From contig NW_004457703.1 of assembly GCF_000203815.1 (NCBI RefSeq), positions 1 to 64,000 on the forward strand: a stretch of 64,000 bases of DNA, written 5' to 3'. Positions within the stretch are counted from its first letter, which is position 1. The number at the start of each line of letters is the position of its first letter. A model generated the notes under the pieces. The model worked only from the letters and a program-made list of their open reading frames with translations, had not been told where the DNA came from and made no database searches. This DNA is from Cavenderia fasciculata. Taxonomy: Eukaryota > Evosea > Eumycetozoa > Acytosteliales > Cavenderiaceae. Shown here one piece after another: positions 12,535-23,617 of this stretch. Both the position numbers and the translations under genes were made by a program.

Positions 12535-13337
12535 TTAAAAATCGGTTGTAATCGGATGGTACCCTTGTTTGATTTTATCAGATACAAATTCCTCAAGCGA
12601 TTGGTAATGTATGGTCTTGGCTGGCAACGATTGTTGTGAAAGAACTGTTGGTGTTCTACTGATCTTTACTTGTTGTTGTTGTTGTTGTGTCTCGGCATTA
12701 TTATTATTATTGTTGTTTGAGGTGATTGAACCAGTCAAAGGTGATGATGACGATGATGATTTTCTTGTTGGGACATTTTCAACATGATAACCTTGAGAAG
12801 AAGATTTGATAAGAGTGTGTTGTACCTTTCGATGGGGATCGGAAAGATAAGAAAAAACAAAGCTACCTGGTCGACTGTTGCTATTTCTAATGATAAATGA
12901 TCCTGCCTCCTTTCCTGATAATAGTGATGCAGCACCATTGGTCTCGAGCGTTCCAAAGAACCACTTCTTTTGGAAAACACCAGATTCTTTTAATTTAATC
13001 TTTGCCTGTCTCCTTAGTTTGGCACCTTCATTATCTGGTTTGGTACTGGCCCAATCTTTGAGTACTTCGGACCAGTGGTATAGGGCATAGTGGTAATTTC
13101 TTTTGATTCGAACTGCTTGTTTAAATTTTTCAACTGCCTCCATGTATAGTTTGTCTGCCTCACTGTCCTGTGCCTTTGCTGCATTATGAGCCCTTAGTCC
13201 TAACAATATTCCTAAATGGGCAAGTATAGCAAAATCATCTGGTTTTGATTCAATGGCTTGTTTAAATTTCTGCCCTGCCAACTCTAAAAATCTATCAGCA
13301 TCTTTATCATAAATAGGAGGTTGAAACTTTAAACTAC

Positions 13338-13398
<61 letters not shown>

Positions 13399-16300
13399 TT
13401 GATTATTTTGATTATTTTGATTATTTTGATTAACTTGTTTTTCTTTTGACATTGCAGCAATTGCTTGATGGAATAAAGATACACCTTGTTGATAAGGAAC
13501 CATGTGAAGGAATTTAACCTTTGGTTCTATTTCTAAAATATCACTGGTTTCTAAAAGTATTGGTCCACCCTTTCCATGTTCTTTTTCATCAACAAAGAAT
13601 GACAATGGAGCTTGTTCGAATTTTTTATGTATGCCATTGGAAAAGACAATACCTGTCATTTGAGATAGCCTTTCAACTAATAGCTCTAGTGAAAAACCAT
13701 CAATATCCAGGCTCTGTAGCATCGCAATTATAAACATTCTATTTAAAAACTGTACAATCTTGTTTATAATGTCTAGGTCCAACAATGGTGTTTGAGAAGT
13801 TTGATGATGATGATGAGTTGGAGACCCAAGTTTTGGAGATGATTGAGATTGGGGATAGATCATCCTCTGATATTCCCTTAGCCTATTCTTTATCTTTCTT
13901 GCTATTATTTCAGTGTTGATAATTGTGGTAAATCTAATATCCAATGAATGTATATCTGTTTTTTTAAGTTTACTGAGGTATCTCATATTGATACCTTCTC
14001 GATGCATGCTGTCAACCAAAGATATGTTGTGAGAAAGTTCAATGATACTTGAACATTTTGATTTTTTGATTCTAAAATAAAAAAAGAGAATTAGTTGACC
14101 TGTTAACTTTTGTTGTTGTTTTGTAGTTGCAATTTTTTACTTTTGATTCAAGGTTAAAACGAAATTGGGTATAACTTCGCACAATAATCTTTTTTGAGCC
14201 TTTTCAACCTCATCATTATTTTGGTCCTTGTCTTGTGGATTGGAAAATTTTGTAAAGGCATCTGAACTTAGGGGTGTCTTATTTGATCTAACTAGCTCAG
14301 GACGTAGTAGATTATAAAGATGTGAAGCTGTACGAGGATTAGTACCGGATGGTTTTTCTGGAGGAAAAGTACGGGCTGTATCAATCACAACAAAGTGATT
14401 ATCTTGTGTTAAATGACCTTCAACTATAAAAAAAAAAGGAAAGGAAAGATAATTAATAAGAAAACTATTATTAATTTTGCTTTTTCAATCCATCAATATA
14501 GATCTATATCTATTACTTACTATCACAAGGAGAATAAAGGAATTTTTCATTTGGAGACTCTCCAGTATAATGACCTTTAATGTTCATAATTTCGGCTGCT
14601 TGTTTCATTTTCAATGACATGAGTGAGTTATCATCGTGTATTGTCTTTCCTTGGTCATTTGAACCATAGACTATAGTATCTTTATTGATTGCCAGCTCAC
14701 TTGTGGCAATCAAACGATAGCCCATGTAATCTATCAAAGCCATCAATGGAAGATAGAGACCATCGATATTACAGTTAAAATATCCCATTAGACCTTTTAG
14801 CTCATGTGCCGATGCCTTGAAAGAAAATTGATCTCCACCATATATACCATAGACATCAAATGCAAATTTAAAAAATATTCCATCTTTTAAATACTTTGTT
14901 CCTCCAGCCACTCCTCCAATCTCGTAGATTGGAATACTTGGCTTTAATTTCCCACGCTCCTGTATAATGGTCATTCCATGTCTAGTTGCCACTTGTACAA
15001 ACTCTTCTGCAATTTTTTGAATCTCTTGGCTTCGCAATCTAACCGCGTTAACGAAAAAGTAAAATATTAGTGGGTGAACAAAAAAGTGGATGTGCTAGTT
15101 GGTTGGTTGGTTGGTTGGTACGTACAAGCTTTCGTTTCCGCAATTATGCTCCATACGCAAAGCGTTCCAGAAATCTAAAGACCAATTTCTTACTGCTGTC
15201 GTTTGAGGTTCTGTCTCTGATTGTGGTTTTTCCCCAATTAAACCGCTTGAGATATTGACTTGGTCATCAATCATCATTCCTCCATCTTGGTCATTGTGAT
15301 TGGATGATAGTGAGAGATTTTCCAAAATATAATTATTGGTCCCATAGGTAGTGGCTATCGATTGGTCATTATCTTTAATATAATTGAATATAGGTGATGT
15401 AGAGGGTGGTGATACAGAATGAATATTGTTTGTCTCAATCTTGGAAAGTGATTCTGAAACCCTTCTATTTGCCTCTGATAACATTTCCAGTGAGTGTTGT
15501 TGTTTTTGAAATTCAATATCATTTCCATTGTTGTCTATTCTATTCTTATTATTTATATTATTATTATTATTATTTATATTAATATTTTTACTACTACTAC
15601 TACTACTATTACTACCACAACTATTATTAGCGATGTTGATATTTGTTATAGGTTTGTTGTTGTTGTTGTTGTTGTTGTTTGTAGAAGGTGTACAATTATA
15701 ATAACTGCTATAGACAGCTTGATTAAACTTTTCCTTCTCTTCGACGACGGGTGATCTATTTAACTTGGTAGTATGGTTGTGTTGTTGTTGTTGTTGTGAT
15801 GGCGATAGCGATGGTAGATTTTGTGCAGAAAGAGTTGATAGAGGTGTATCAATTTTTCTTACCTCTTTGTTGTTGTTGTTGTAGTGATGTTGATGAAGAT
15901 GTTGATGAGGTGGCAGATGGGTAATGTTCTCTTTTATTGAAATGGTTGATAGTAGGTATATTGATAAATGATATTTCAAAGAGATCAGATTCTAAAAAAG
16001 GACTCTTTTTTAGTTGATCGATATGAATGAAAACATTGTTACTAAATTGTTGTTGTTGTTGAGATGGTTGTATTGGTGGCGGAGATGGTGCTGTATTTGC
16101 AGTGGATGGAGAAGATGGAGGAGAAGATAGTGGAATCATTGTTGTGGTCGAGGTTTCTACTGCGCTCTTTCTCAGCGTCGACAGAAAGCCCACATACTCT
16201 AGTAGATTTTGCAAGTCATCAGGGTTTCGATCAAATATTTGTTGATAGTTGTTTGCAATCTCTGTAATCTTTGTATTGGGTATAGATAATGCTGTTGTTG

Positions 16301-16415
16301 CTACTGTTGTTGTTGTTGTTGTTGTTTGTTGTTGATGGTTTTTAGATGATGATGATACAGTATTAGGTGTCGATGCAGCTGCTTTGTGGTCTTTACTATT
16401 GTCAATATTGGACAT
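12535..16415 (-). CDS. CLU-domain protein with C-terminal SH2 domain
   Basis: Minus-strand exons 16415-15126 (one apparent extra base), 15038-14521, 14423-14141 and 14071-12535, about 1208 residues. The N-terminal ~430 residues are Ser/Thr/Asn/Gln-rich. The middle carries a CLU (clustered mitochondria) domain: YMGYRLIATSELAINKD, TIVYGSNDQGKTIHDD, KMKQAAEIMNIKGHYTG, then IEGHLTQDNHFVVIDTARTF and LYNLLRPELVRSNKTPLSS. TPR-like helices follow a poly-Asn tract (KFKQAIESKPDDFAILAHLG, YHYALYHWSEVLKDW). The C-terminus is an SH2 domain: KKWFFGTLETNGAASLL and GSFIIRNSNSRPGSFVFSY (the FIIR arginine is the expected phosphotyrosine ligand), then YQSLEEFVSDKI. Known CluA proteins, which act in mitochondrial distribution, lack SH2. 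The start at 16415 is the first Met. Frame changes between 15849 and 15979; removing one base of a T5 run (15853-15857) joins the frames. Confidence 0.82.
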
Positions 16416-17774
16416 TTCTTAAATTGTTTGATTGATTATAAATCAATTCTTCAAGATGCTTGTTCAACTTTTGTTCAAAAAATTGCAGTTTTTAAAAAAA
16501 AAAAATATATATATATATATATTTTATTATTATTACACTAGCCAACAACTACAATTATTTTGATGTTTTTGTTCATTTTTCTTTTTTTAATCAAATATTT
16601 AAATGTCATTAAATCAATTCAATAGATAAACAACAAAAGATTCTTTTTATTCTTTGGTTGTCAAAAAGTAATTTAAATTTAAATTTAAAAATATAAATAA
16701 AAGGTTGGAAAAGTATATTAAAATGAATATTAGAAAGAATTCCTTGATTAACATTGCCTAGGCTTTTTGATATAAAATATATAGGGTGTTTACTTTGAAA
16801 ATATATAAATTGTAGATCCAAAAAAGACGAACGACGATTAATCACTCGCACTACTGTTGCCTCTTAAAAACTAATATAGGTACCTGGCCACTTTCTAAAA
16901 CCAAGAGAGACCTCTTTCCTCGTTGACCAGATTCTTTTTCAAGATGTTAATCCCCCTACTATGGGGGCTCATGAAACTAAAAATATTTTGTTGATTCGTT
17001 TGGCACTATTTTTAGGTTTTTTTTAAATTGCATCTCCAGATCCCAGTTTTTGTGAAACCAATCCTCCTCGTCTCCCGCACCAACCTCTCTGCTGCTGCTG
17101 CTAGCTTCCGCCGTTTGATACTAACGCATGAACGGGAGGGTAAAGAGCTGCTGCTTTACAATGTTTATCACCAACCAACGGCGGCTTCCACCTTGTGTGT
17201 GTTTGGTTTGTGTGTGTATGTGTGTGTGACAACAAAACAATCTTTAGAACTATTATTAGACAAAAAGAAAGTTGTCTATACCCACCACTTCCATTTCCAT
17301 AAAGGCTTGTTGGTTGTTTTTTTTTTTTGTTTACATTCGTTAGCTCTTCTATCTATCTCTGAATTTATTTATTCCTTATTACAACAACATCAACAACATA
17401 ACATCAATACTACTTTGGTTTATCTTTTCATCAACAACACATTCTCTCTACACTAGAATTTTAGTTAAACACACTACAAGCACCACATTACTCAACAACA
17501 ACAACAAATTCATAGCTCAATTTAAACCCAAACAACCAACCGATTCAATTACAAATTTTATATTTAGGTATGATCATTATGATTAAACTTTTCTATCTCT
17601 ATCCTCTCTCTATCTCTTGTTCTTCCTCTTGTGTTTACTTTACAGATATGTATTAGAGACATTTAGGTGGAAAGCCGTGTTCTATATACTTTTTTTTTTT
17701 TCCCATTACCGGTGTTGTCCACCTACATGCACATTTATTTATTCTTTCAACAATGAATAAACTGTTGCTGGAGG

Positions 17775-17811
<37 letters not shown>

Positions 17812-18151
17812 TTTTTTCTCTTTTTCACAAACAGCAAAAGGTGTGATTCAACAGATACAACAATAGAGAGAGAGAACATCAAATACTACTACTACTCTGC
17901 GATTAGCATCAACATCAAAAATAGAAACCCCAGTTGAGCTGGTTCATCCAATTATATTGCACGTCAAGGAGGAAAAAAAAAAAACAAAAACATGGATAAA
18001 TGAAGCTGCAGCATCCTCCTCACATGCGAACAAGTACTTGTAGTGTTATGACAGTGATTTTGATCACCAAACCATTATCAACCACCACCACCTATTACTC
18101 CACCAATCGTTTTGTTGAAGCAAAAGTTACCACTCTCCTAACCTATTTTTG

Positions 18152-18187
<36 letters not shown>

Positions 18188-18577
18188 CTCCTTTCCTCCA
18201 ACAACTCTTGATCCCTCACCTCTCTTTACAATTCAACTAATAACCTTATTCTTTTTTTTTCTTTTTATACCAAAAATACAGCAAGTCCCACTCAATCAAT
18301 CAATCAATCAAAAGATTTATCCATCCACCAGTCACCAATCTTTTTAAATAGTCACATTTTTGCGCCTTTATTATATTTTAAATAATAGTAATAATAATCG
18401 TTTTTTTTTAGTTTAGTAAATTTTCTTTGTACACATTTTTTACCATACATCAAAACCACACAATTAATCAAAAAAGATACACCAATATAATACTTTAAAT
18501 TTACATATATATATATATATTTTAACAATAATAGATAATAATAATATAAACACAATATTGATCTAAAAAAAAAAAAA
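16416..18577. other. 2.2-kb intergenic region upstream of the RGS gene
   Basis: No convincing coding sequence. It contains an AT dinucleotide run (16506-16524), a GC-rich hairpin (16952-16967), and a comparatively GC-rich stretch (about 16860-17230) with CTG triplets and a GT-rich tract. It also holds an A35 run (17775-17809) and a T34 run (18154-18187). Such long, homopolymer-rich spacers typically hold promoters of developmentally regulated dictyostelid genes; here it would serve the RGS gene on the plus strand. An oligo-A leader directly precedes that start codon. Confidence 0.5.
17775..18187. repeat. A35 and T34 homopolymers bracketing 344 bp
   Basis: An uninterrupted run of 35 A (17775-17809) and one of 34 T (18154-18187) flank an ordinary promoter-like segment. 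As inverted complements they could pair in single-stranded DNA or RNA; as duplex they would exclude nucleosomes. Exact lengths are likely to be uncertain in any assembly. Confidence 0.7.
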
Positions 18578-18826
18578 ATGATATACCCAAACGATGTTAT
18601 GAATGAGGTACTAAGAGATGAAATTGGTTGTAATTTATTTAAAAATTATCTCAGAACCATATATTGCTCTGAAACCTTACAATTTTGGATGGAAATAGAG
18701 ATGTTTAAGCAAGTTGCCCCACCAGCCCAAAATTCTCAAGGTTCCACAGGACCATTGGTTGCATTCTCATCTGCTCCAATCGATCAATCATCATCCTCAT
18801 CAAATATTTCCTCAACCACTACCACC

Positions 18827-18861
<35 letters not shown>

Positions 18862-19303
18862 CATGTCATCAGCTGATTTGTCGTCGTCTCCCCCATCACC
18901 AACTAATAATGGCGCCACCACCAACAAGAAGAACAAAAGTCGTAGAAATAGTAGCGATCGTAAATATTTACCACAAGACGATCTTAGACAAAAGGCACAA
19001 GCAATTTTCGATCATTACCTCGAGAATGGAAGCGAGTTTGAACTCAATATCGATGCTATTAGTCGTGAACATGTTCGTCTCCGTCTTTCCGAAGAGATCG
19101 ATGCCAACATCTTTGACGATGTCCAAAAAGTTGTATATGAATCATTATGGATGGATTGTTTCCCTCCTTTCACCCACACTGCCGCCTACCACAAATATAA
19201 ACAAGAGACTGGAAAGTGTCACCTCCCAGAGTTCTTACGCATATCTTTTAAGAGAAAATCACCAAAGAATCAAGTTAACTTTGAACTTAAAGAAATGAGA
19301 TAA
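18578..19303 (+). CDS. RGS-domain protein
   Basis: Single exon, 241 residues, almost entirely an RGS (regulator of G-protein signalling) domain. These domains accelerate GTP hydrolysis by G alpha subunits at the membrane. The first helices read MNEVLRDEIGCNLFKNYLRT..SETLQFWMEIEMFKQ. The second half has QKAQAIFDHYLENGSEF, LNIDAISREHVRLRLSEEI and ANIFDDVQKVVYESLWMDCF. A low-complexity insert of about 75 residues (Ser and Asn runs) sits inside the domain, between the FW-containing helix and the next helix. No membrane anchor or extra domain is visible. The oligo-A leader before ATG is typical of dictyostelid genes. A G alpha gene lies 26 kb downstream but there is no evidence of a direct link. 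Confidence 0.9.
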
Positions 19304-19433
19304 TAATAATAATAATAAATAGTTATCAATAGTAATAATAGTAATCATAATAATAATAAACACCAACAACAAACATTAACAACAATGTGCCTCCCCCCCA
19401 AAAAATAATATACATAATCACACAAAACATAAC

Positions 19434-19468
<35 letters not shown>

Positions 19469-19802
19469 CAAAACTACAGATTTCTCATATGTATTTTGAC
19501 ATTTAATCAATACTACACCCCCACTAACAATCCTCTTGAAATCTCTAACCAACAACAATCATTGTCAATATGGATTCTTTCCAGATTGATGTTGGATTAA
19601 CAACCAAGAGTTAAAATCCATTTTTTTTTTTATTGTGCAGCTCACTCTACTAAATTCTCCAACACCACCATCACAACAATAACAACAACCAAAAGCTGCG
19701 CCACATTATCAATGTACTATACTATAAACATACCACTATCACTCTCGACATGATCATAATTGATAATAATAATAATAATAATAATTAATAATAATAGTTA
19801 AT

Positions 19803-19855
<53 letters not shown>

Positions 19856-20075
19856 TACGATTGCCCATCAACTTTGATGGGCACCAAGATTAATAAACCT
19901 AATTTATAGTTGTCTTAAACCTAAAAATTAATTAATAAATTTAATTAAAAACTTTGAGGTTTCTTTTTCTAATTTAATTTAAAACGAACGAAAAAAAATC
20001 ATCGTCTTTAACAAATATCATTAATCTTCTCTGTTGATAGAATAAACTATCTTGATACAAAGGTTGACAGAATAG
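19304..20075. other. intergenic region RGS gene to deoxynucleoside kinase
   Basis: AT-rich, with several (AAT)n tracts, the longest at about 19803-19853. A perfect 10-bp inverted repeat with a 2-nt loop lies at 19862-19883. No open reading frame of note. Confidence 0.6.
19862..19883. repeat. perfect hairpin, 10-bp stem, 2-nt loop
   Basis: TGCCCATCAA is followed by CT and then its exact reverse complement TTGATGGGCA. It stands out as a GC-containing island directly after an (AAT)n tract. It could be a transcript 3'-end structure, a protein-binding palindrome or the stem of a small RNA; the sequence does not decide among these. Confidence 0.8.
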
Positions 20076-21290
20076 ATGTTAAAGAGCATATCACTCAAGC
20101 TCTTGCCAAAAATATCTACTAGATCGTGGTCATCATCATCATCAATAACAACAACAACAACAACAAAAAAGGTATTTCCTATCAATCGTAGTAACAATAA
20201 TAGCATTATCAGCAGATATACAATGTCACAACAACATAAAGATGATGATTACGATGGCACAAAGGGATTAGAAATGGCAAATATCATTATATTGGAGGGT
20301 AATATCAGTGCAGGGTATGTTGATATATTTTGTGATCTATCTGTGTCTATCTTATCTTTAGATAATAACAAATTTTTCTCTAGAAAGACCTATCTTTGCA
20401 ACAAACTTGGCGAGTTATTAAACTACAAAGTATTCCTTGAACCAACAACTACCAACCCATTTCTAGAACAATTCTACAAAGAACCTTCAAAATATGCATT
20501 GGAAATGCAATTATGGTTACTCAACCAAAGGTATCACACTTATAAAGCTGCTTTGACTTATTGCTCCAATAATATAGGTAATAATAATAATACTAGTAAC
20601 AATAATATAGATATAGATAATATAGATATAGATAATATAGAAATAGATAATATAGACAAACAAGAACAATCCAACCAAAAAGCCTCTGCTGGTGTTATAT
20701 TAGATCGATCTGTATTCAGTGATTGGGTGTTTGCAGAGAACTGTAGAAGGGAAGGATTGATATCTTCCGAAGGATTTTCTAAATATTCAGATAAAAGGAA
20801 ACAATTAATATCAACCATTGAAATACCTCACACAACAATCTATCTCTCAGTAGAGCCATCCGAATGCCAAAGAAGAATACAATCACTGAGAAAAAGGGTA
20901 TGTACTCTAGAAAATGTTCCAACACTACTATCTAGATTTATTAAAACTTCAACTTTTTAATTTCGATAATGTTGTTAGGAATGCGAGCAATCCATCCCAT
21001 TGTCCTATTTAGAAGGATTGGATTCATGTTACCAAGTTTTTTTAGATGAAATGAAGCAAAGAGGATCAAAGGTTTTGGTTGTAGATTGGAATCGTTTTGG
21101 TGATGCTTCCGATTTGATCAAACAATTGGGAATTTCCTCTGACAATGGCAAGCTCAAATACAAATCAATCAAGAATATTAATGGTGACGGCGATGATGAT
21201 GATTTTCAAGATCGAAATAAAAGTGAATTAGATTTCTTGAAACTTGAGAATCACAGATCCACCATCTCCATAACAAATAATCAACAATAA
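20076..21290 (+). CDS. deoxyribonucleoside kinase, probably mitochondrial
   Basis: Exons 20076-20314, 20384-20897 and 20979-21290 encode about 354 residues. The enzyme phosphorylates deoxynucleosides in the salvage pathway. The first intron splits the P-loop, and splicing restores GNISAGKTYLCNKLGE. Other signatures are FLEPTTTNPFLEQFY, MQLWLLNQRY, the DRSVFSDWVFAE motif and, across the second intron, LRKRECEQSIPLSYLEGLD, the lid region with basic residues. These place it with the animal-type dNK/dGK/dAK group and apart from thymidine kinase 1. The first ~45 residues are basic and Ser/Thr-rich without acids (MLKSISLKLLPKISTRSW), so a mitochondrial presequence is inferred; an internal Met (MSQQHKDDD) could start a cytosolic form. 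An insert of IDIDN-type repeats lies in the middle. Substrate base cannot be told. Confidence 0.9.
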
Positions 21291-21304
21291 ATCATAAAGA
21301 TGTA

Positions 21305-21335
<31 letters not shown>

Positions 21336-21358
21336 GGCACTTTGTTGTTTTTATTTAT

Positions 21359-22724
21359 TTATTGTTGTTGTTGTTCATAGACAAGGATGTAAGCTTCAGA
21401 TACAGCAATAAGGGGAGCCATTGTTTCTTTTACTGTCAAATCTTGCACTTCATACCATTTATCCAATGTTTTGTGGTACAGATAAACAATATAATTACCT
21501 TGGTTAATATCACCTTCATGTTTGATCATTGCCATCAAATTGTATTTGTACTTTTCGACATCATCATTGATACTTTGGTTGTCTCTTGATATAACTATTT
21601 TTTTTTTTTTTTTTTTTTAAATAAATAAATAAATATATTATAATTAAATAACTTTAAAAAGTCTACTTACAATCTTTCATTTCCAAATTCTTTAGAGGAA
21701 AGTTAACAATGGTTGATTCTTTTTCAGTAAAAAAGTTGTTTTGTGAGAATCGTTTGATGGAAAAGACTAGATAGCTAGGCAGTTTTAAAAGTCTAAATCG
21801 TTTAATGTCTCCATTTGGGAAAATCTTTTCTGTTGATCCATCGTATTTGTTTAGCAATTCATAGAGTGGGATTTGGGGAATAAAACTCTTGTCACGATCT
21901 TCTTTGAAAATAGATCGAGATGGAAGGTCTAGGGCTAGTGTAAAGAATGGTATTATCTGTTTGGTGGTTTTGAACTCTTGGTTGTTGGTTATATTGTCTT
22001 GTTCTTCTTGTTGTGTTGGTGCTTTAAGAAGACTTTTGGTTGTAACTTCTACCATTCCTTGAAATGTATTGGTTATGATTGTAGAAGAAGAAGAAGAGGA
22101 GGAGGAGGAGGAGGAGGAGGAGGAGGAGGATGAAGAGTTACCAGTGATGTTTTTTTGTTCAATGATATCATTATTTAAAGAATTTAATAACCACTGAAGC
22201 AAATCAAGTGGATCACTTTCAACACCAATACTAAATCTTTTTTTGCTTGCTTTAATCACAGCCTGAATAAGTTCGTGTGGACTAACTTGAGATTTAAAGT
22301 TACGAGGATTCCACATTCTTCTGAGTAGTTCAGAAAATGTTGATACCAATGCTGATGATTTACTAAATGAGATGTGAACATTATTTTGATTATTATTTTG
22401 ATTATTTCTATTTTCAATTTGTTGAAGAGGATCTATAAAATAGTTTCTAATTGGCACAATTTTTGATAAGGTTTGAATGATAACATTTACAAATGTATTG
22501 TTTTTAATGTTGTTTAGTCCCACCATACCAGGGTAGTATAGTCCACCATCAAGTGATCTAGACTGTTTTATATTGCTGTCCATTTTTGATATTTGTTCTT
22601 TTGTAAATGTTGGATTGATTAAATACTATATTATAATGGTTATAGTTTAAATAATAATAATAATAATAATAAATTGTGTGTTGTTAGAAGGTGAAGAAAG
22701 TCAATTAATTAAGATGATATGGTC

Positions 22725-22818
<94 letters not shown>

Positions 22819-23384
22819 TTCTCTTTCTCTGTCTCTTTCTCTTTTATACATACTCTTATATCATCAAGAGATGGATCAATGATTTCATAGTCTTCGGGAA
22901 GACAATAAAACTTTTGAGTGTGAAGATTAGCAAAGACATGATGATTACTCTGTAGACAATGATAGTGGGCATGTGATCCTTCTCCTCTTCCTTGAAAGTT
23001 TTTACCACAAACCAAACAGGCATATACATTGTGTTTCACCATAGAGATTGAGCAGACTTTATCAAAATCAAAGTCTAATACTCCCCTATTGACAGTATCC
23101 AGGTAGGGACAATCTCTTCTAGCTATAGTTGATTTTGAAGAATAAGAAGAAGAAGAGGAAGGTGTTGTAAGTGGAGTTTGATTGTTGTTATCATTATTGG
23201 TTGGATTGTGATATCTCTTTCGACTCTTGTTTCCGGCCAACATTGATGCAATATCAATATCCTCATCGTCATCAACAACATATTGATCAGATGCAACCCT
23301 CTTTTTGTTGTCCTTTTCCTCTACTATTGTATTGATGGCATTTCTGTTGTCTTTGTTGTTGTTGTTGTTGTTGTTGTTTGACAT
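21359..23384 (-). CDS. usp39: USP39/Sad1-type splicing factor (inactive ubiquitin protease fold)
   Basis: Exons 23384-22854, 22625-21671 and 21594-21359 give about 573 residues. USP39/Sad1 is a U4/U6-U5 tri-snRNP assembly factor. A UBP zinc finger is clear: CPYLDTVNRGVLDFDFDKVC, YACLVCGKNFQGRG, SHAHYHCLQSNHHVFANLHT, FYCLPEDYEIIDPSLDDIR. The UCH-like domain starts YYPGMVGLNNIKNNTFVNV. The catalytic Cys position (GNTC in active enzymes) is Thr and the GHY histidine is Asn (QGNYIVYLYH), consistent with the inactive family. The C-terminus (KWYEVQDLTVKETMAPLI..SEAYILVYE) matches USP39. The N-terminus is Asn-rich. Intron 1 contains a long GA/CT microsatellite, and the last intron has a T-run on the plus strand and lacks a pyrimidine tract on the coding strand. 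Confidence 0.93.
22726..22808 (+). repeat. (TC)n microsatellite inside the usp39 intron
   Basis: About 41 TC units, then interrupted CT/CTTT sequence to about 22845. It lies entirely in intron 1 of the usp39 gene (22626-22853), where the coding strand reads (GA)n. In that frame it would encode alternating Arg/Glu if unspliced. Confidence 0.9.
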
Positions 23385-23617
23385 TGATTGAAAAATGTTA
23401 CAAAATTAATTTCGCCCCCATTCTGATCAAGTGGAGGTTCAAAAAAAAAAAAATTAAAAAAAATTAAAAAAAAACCCTTTTCCTAATTTAATCTAAAGGG
23501 GGTTGGTGAAGATGATTTCTTTTTTACTGCAACAAATAATAATAATAATAATCATTAAATAATTCCTTCAAATAGATAATAATCAAAAGATTAGATTTTT
23601 TTTTTTTTTTTTAAAAA

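Noticed and set aside
17028-17456. 142-residue plus-strand frame in the same spacer
   Set aside because: Frame passes through GT-rich and T-rich tracts with no recognisable domain; more likely untranslated leader or promoter.
18000-18347. 115-residue plus-strand frame upstream of the RGS gene
   Set aside because: Contains the T34 run read as poly-Phe; spacer sequence rather than a gene.
22701-22890. Arg/Glu and Leu/Ser repeat proteins from the TC microsatellite
   Set aside because: The repeat lies inside a well-supported intron with exact USP39 continuity on both sides.
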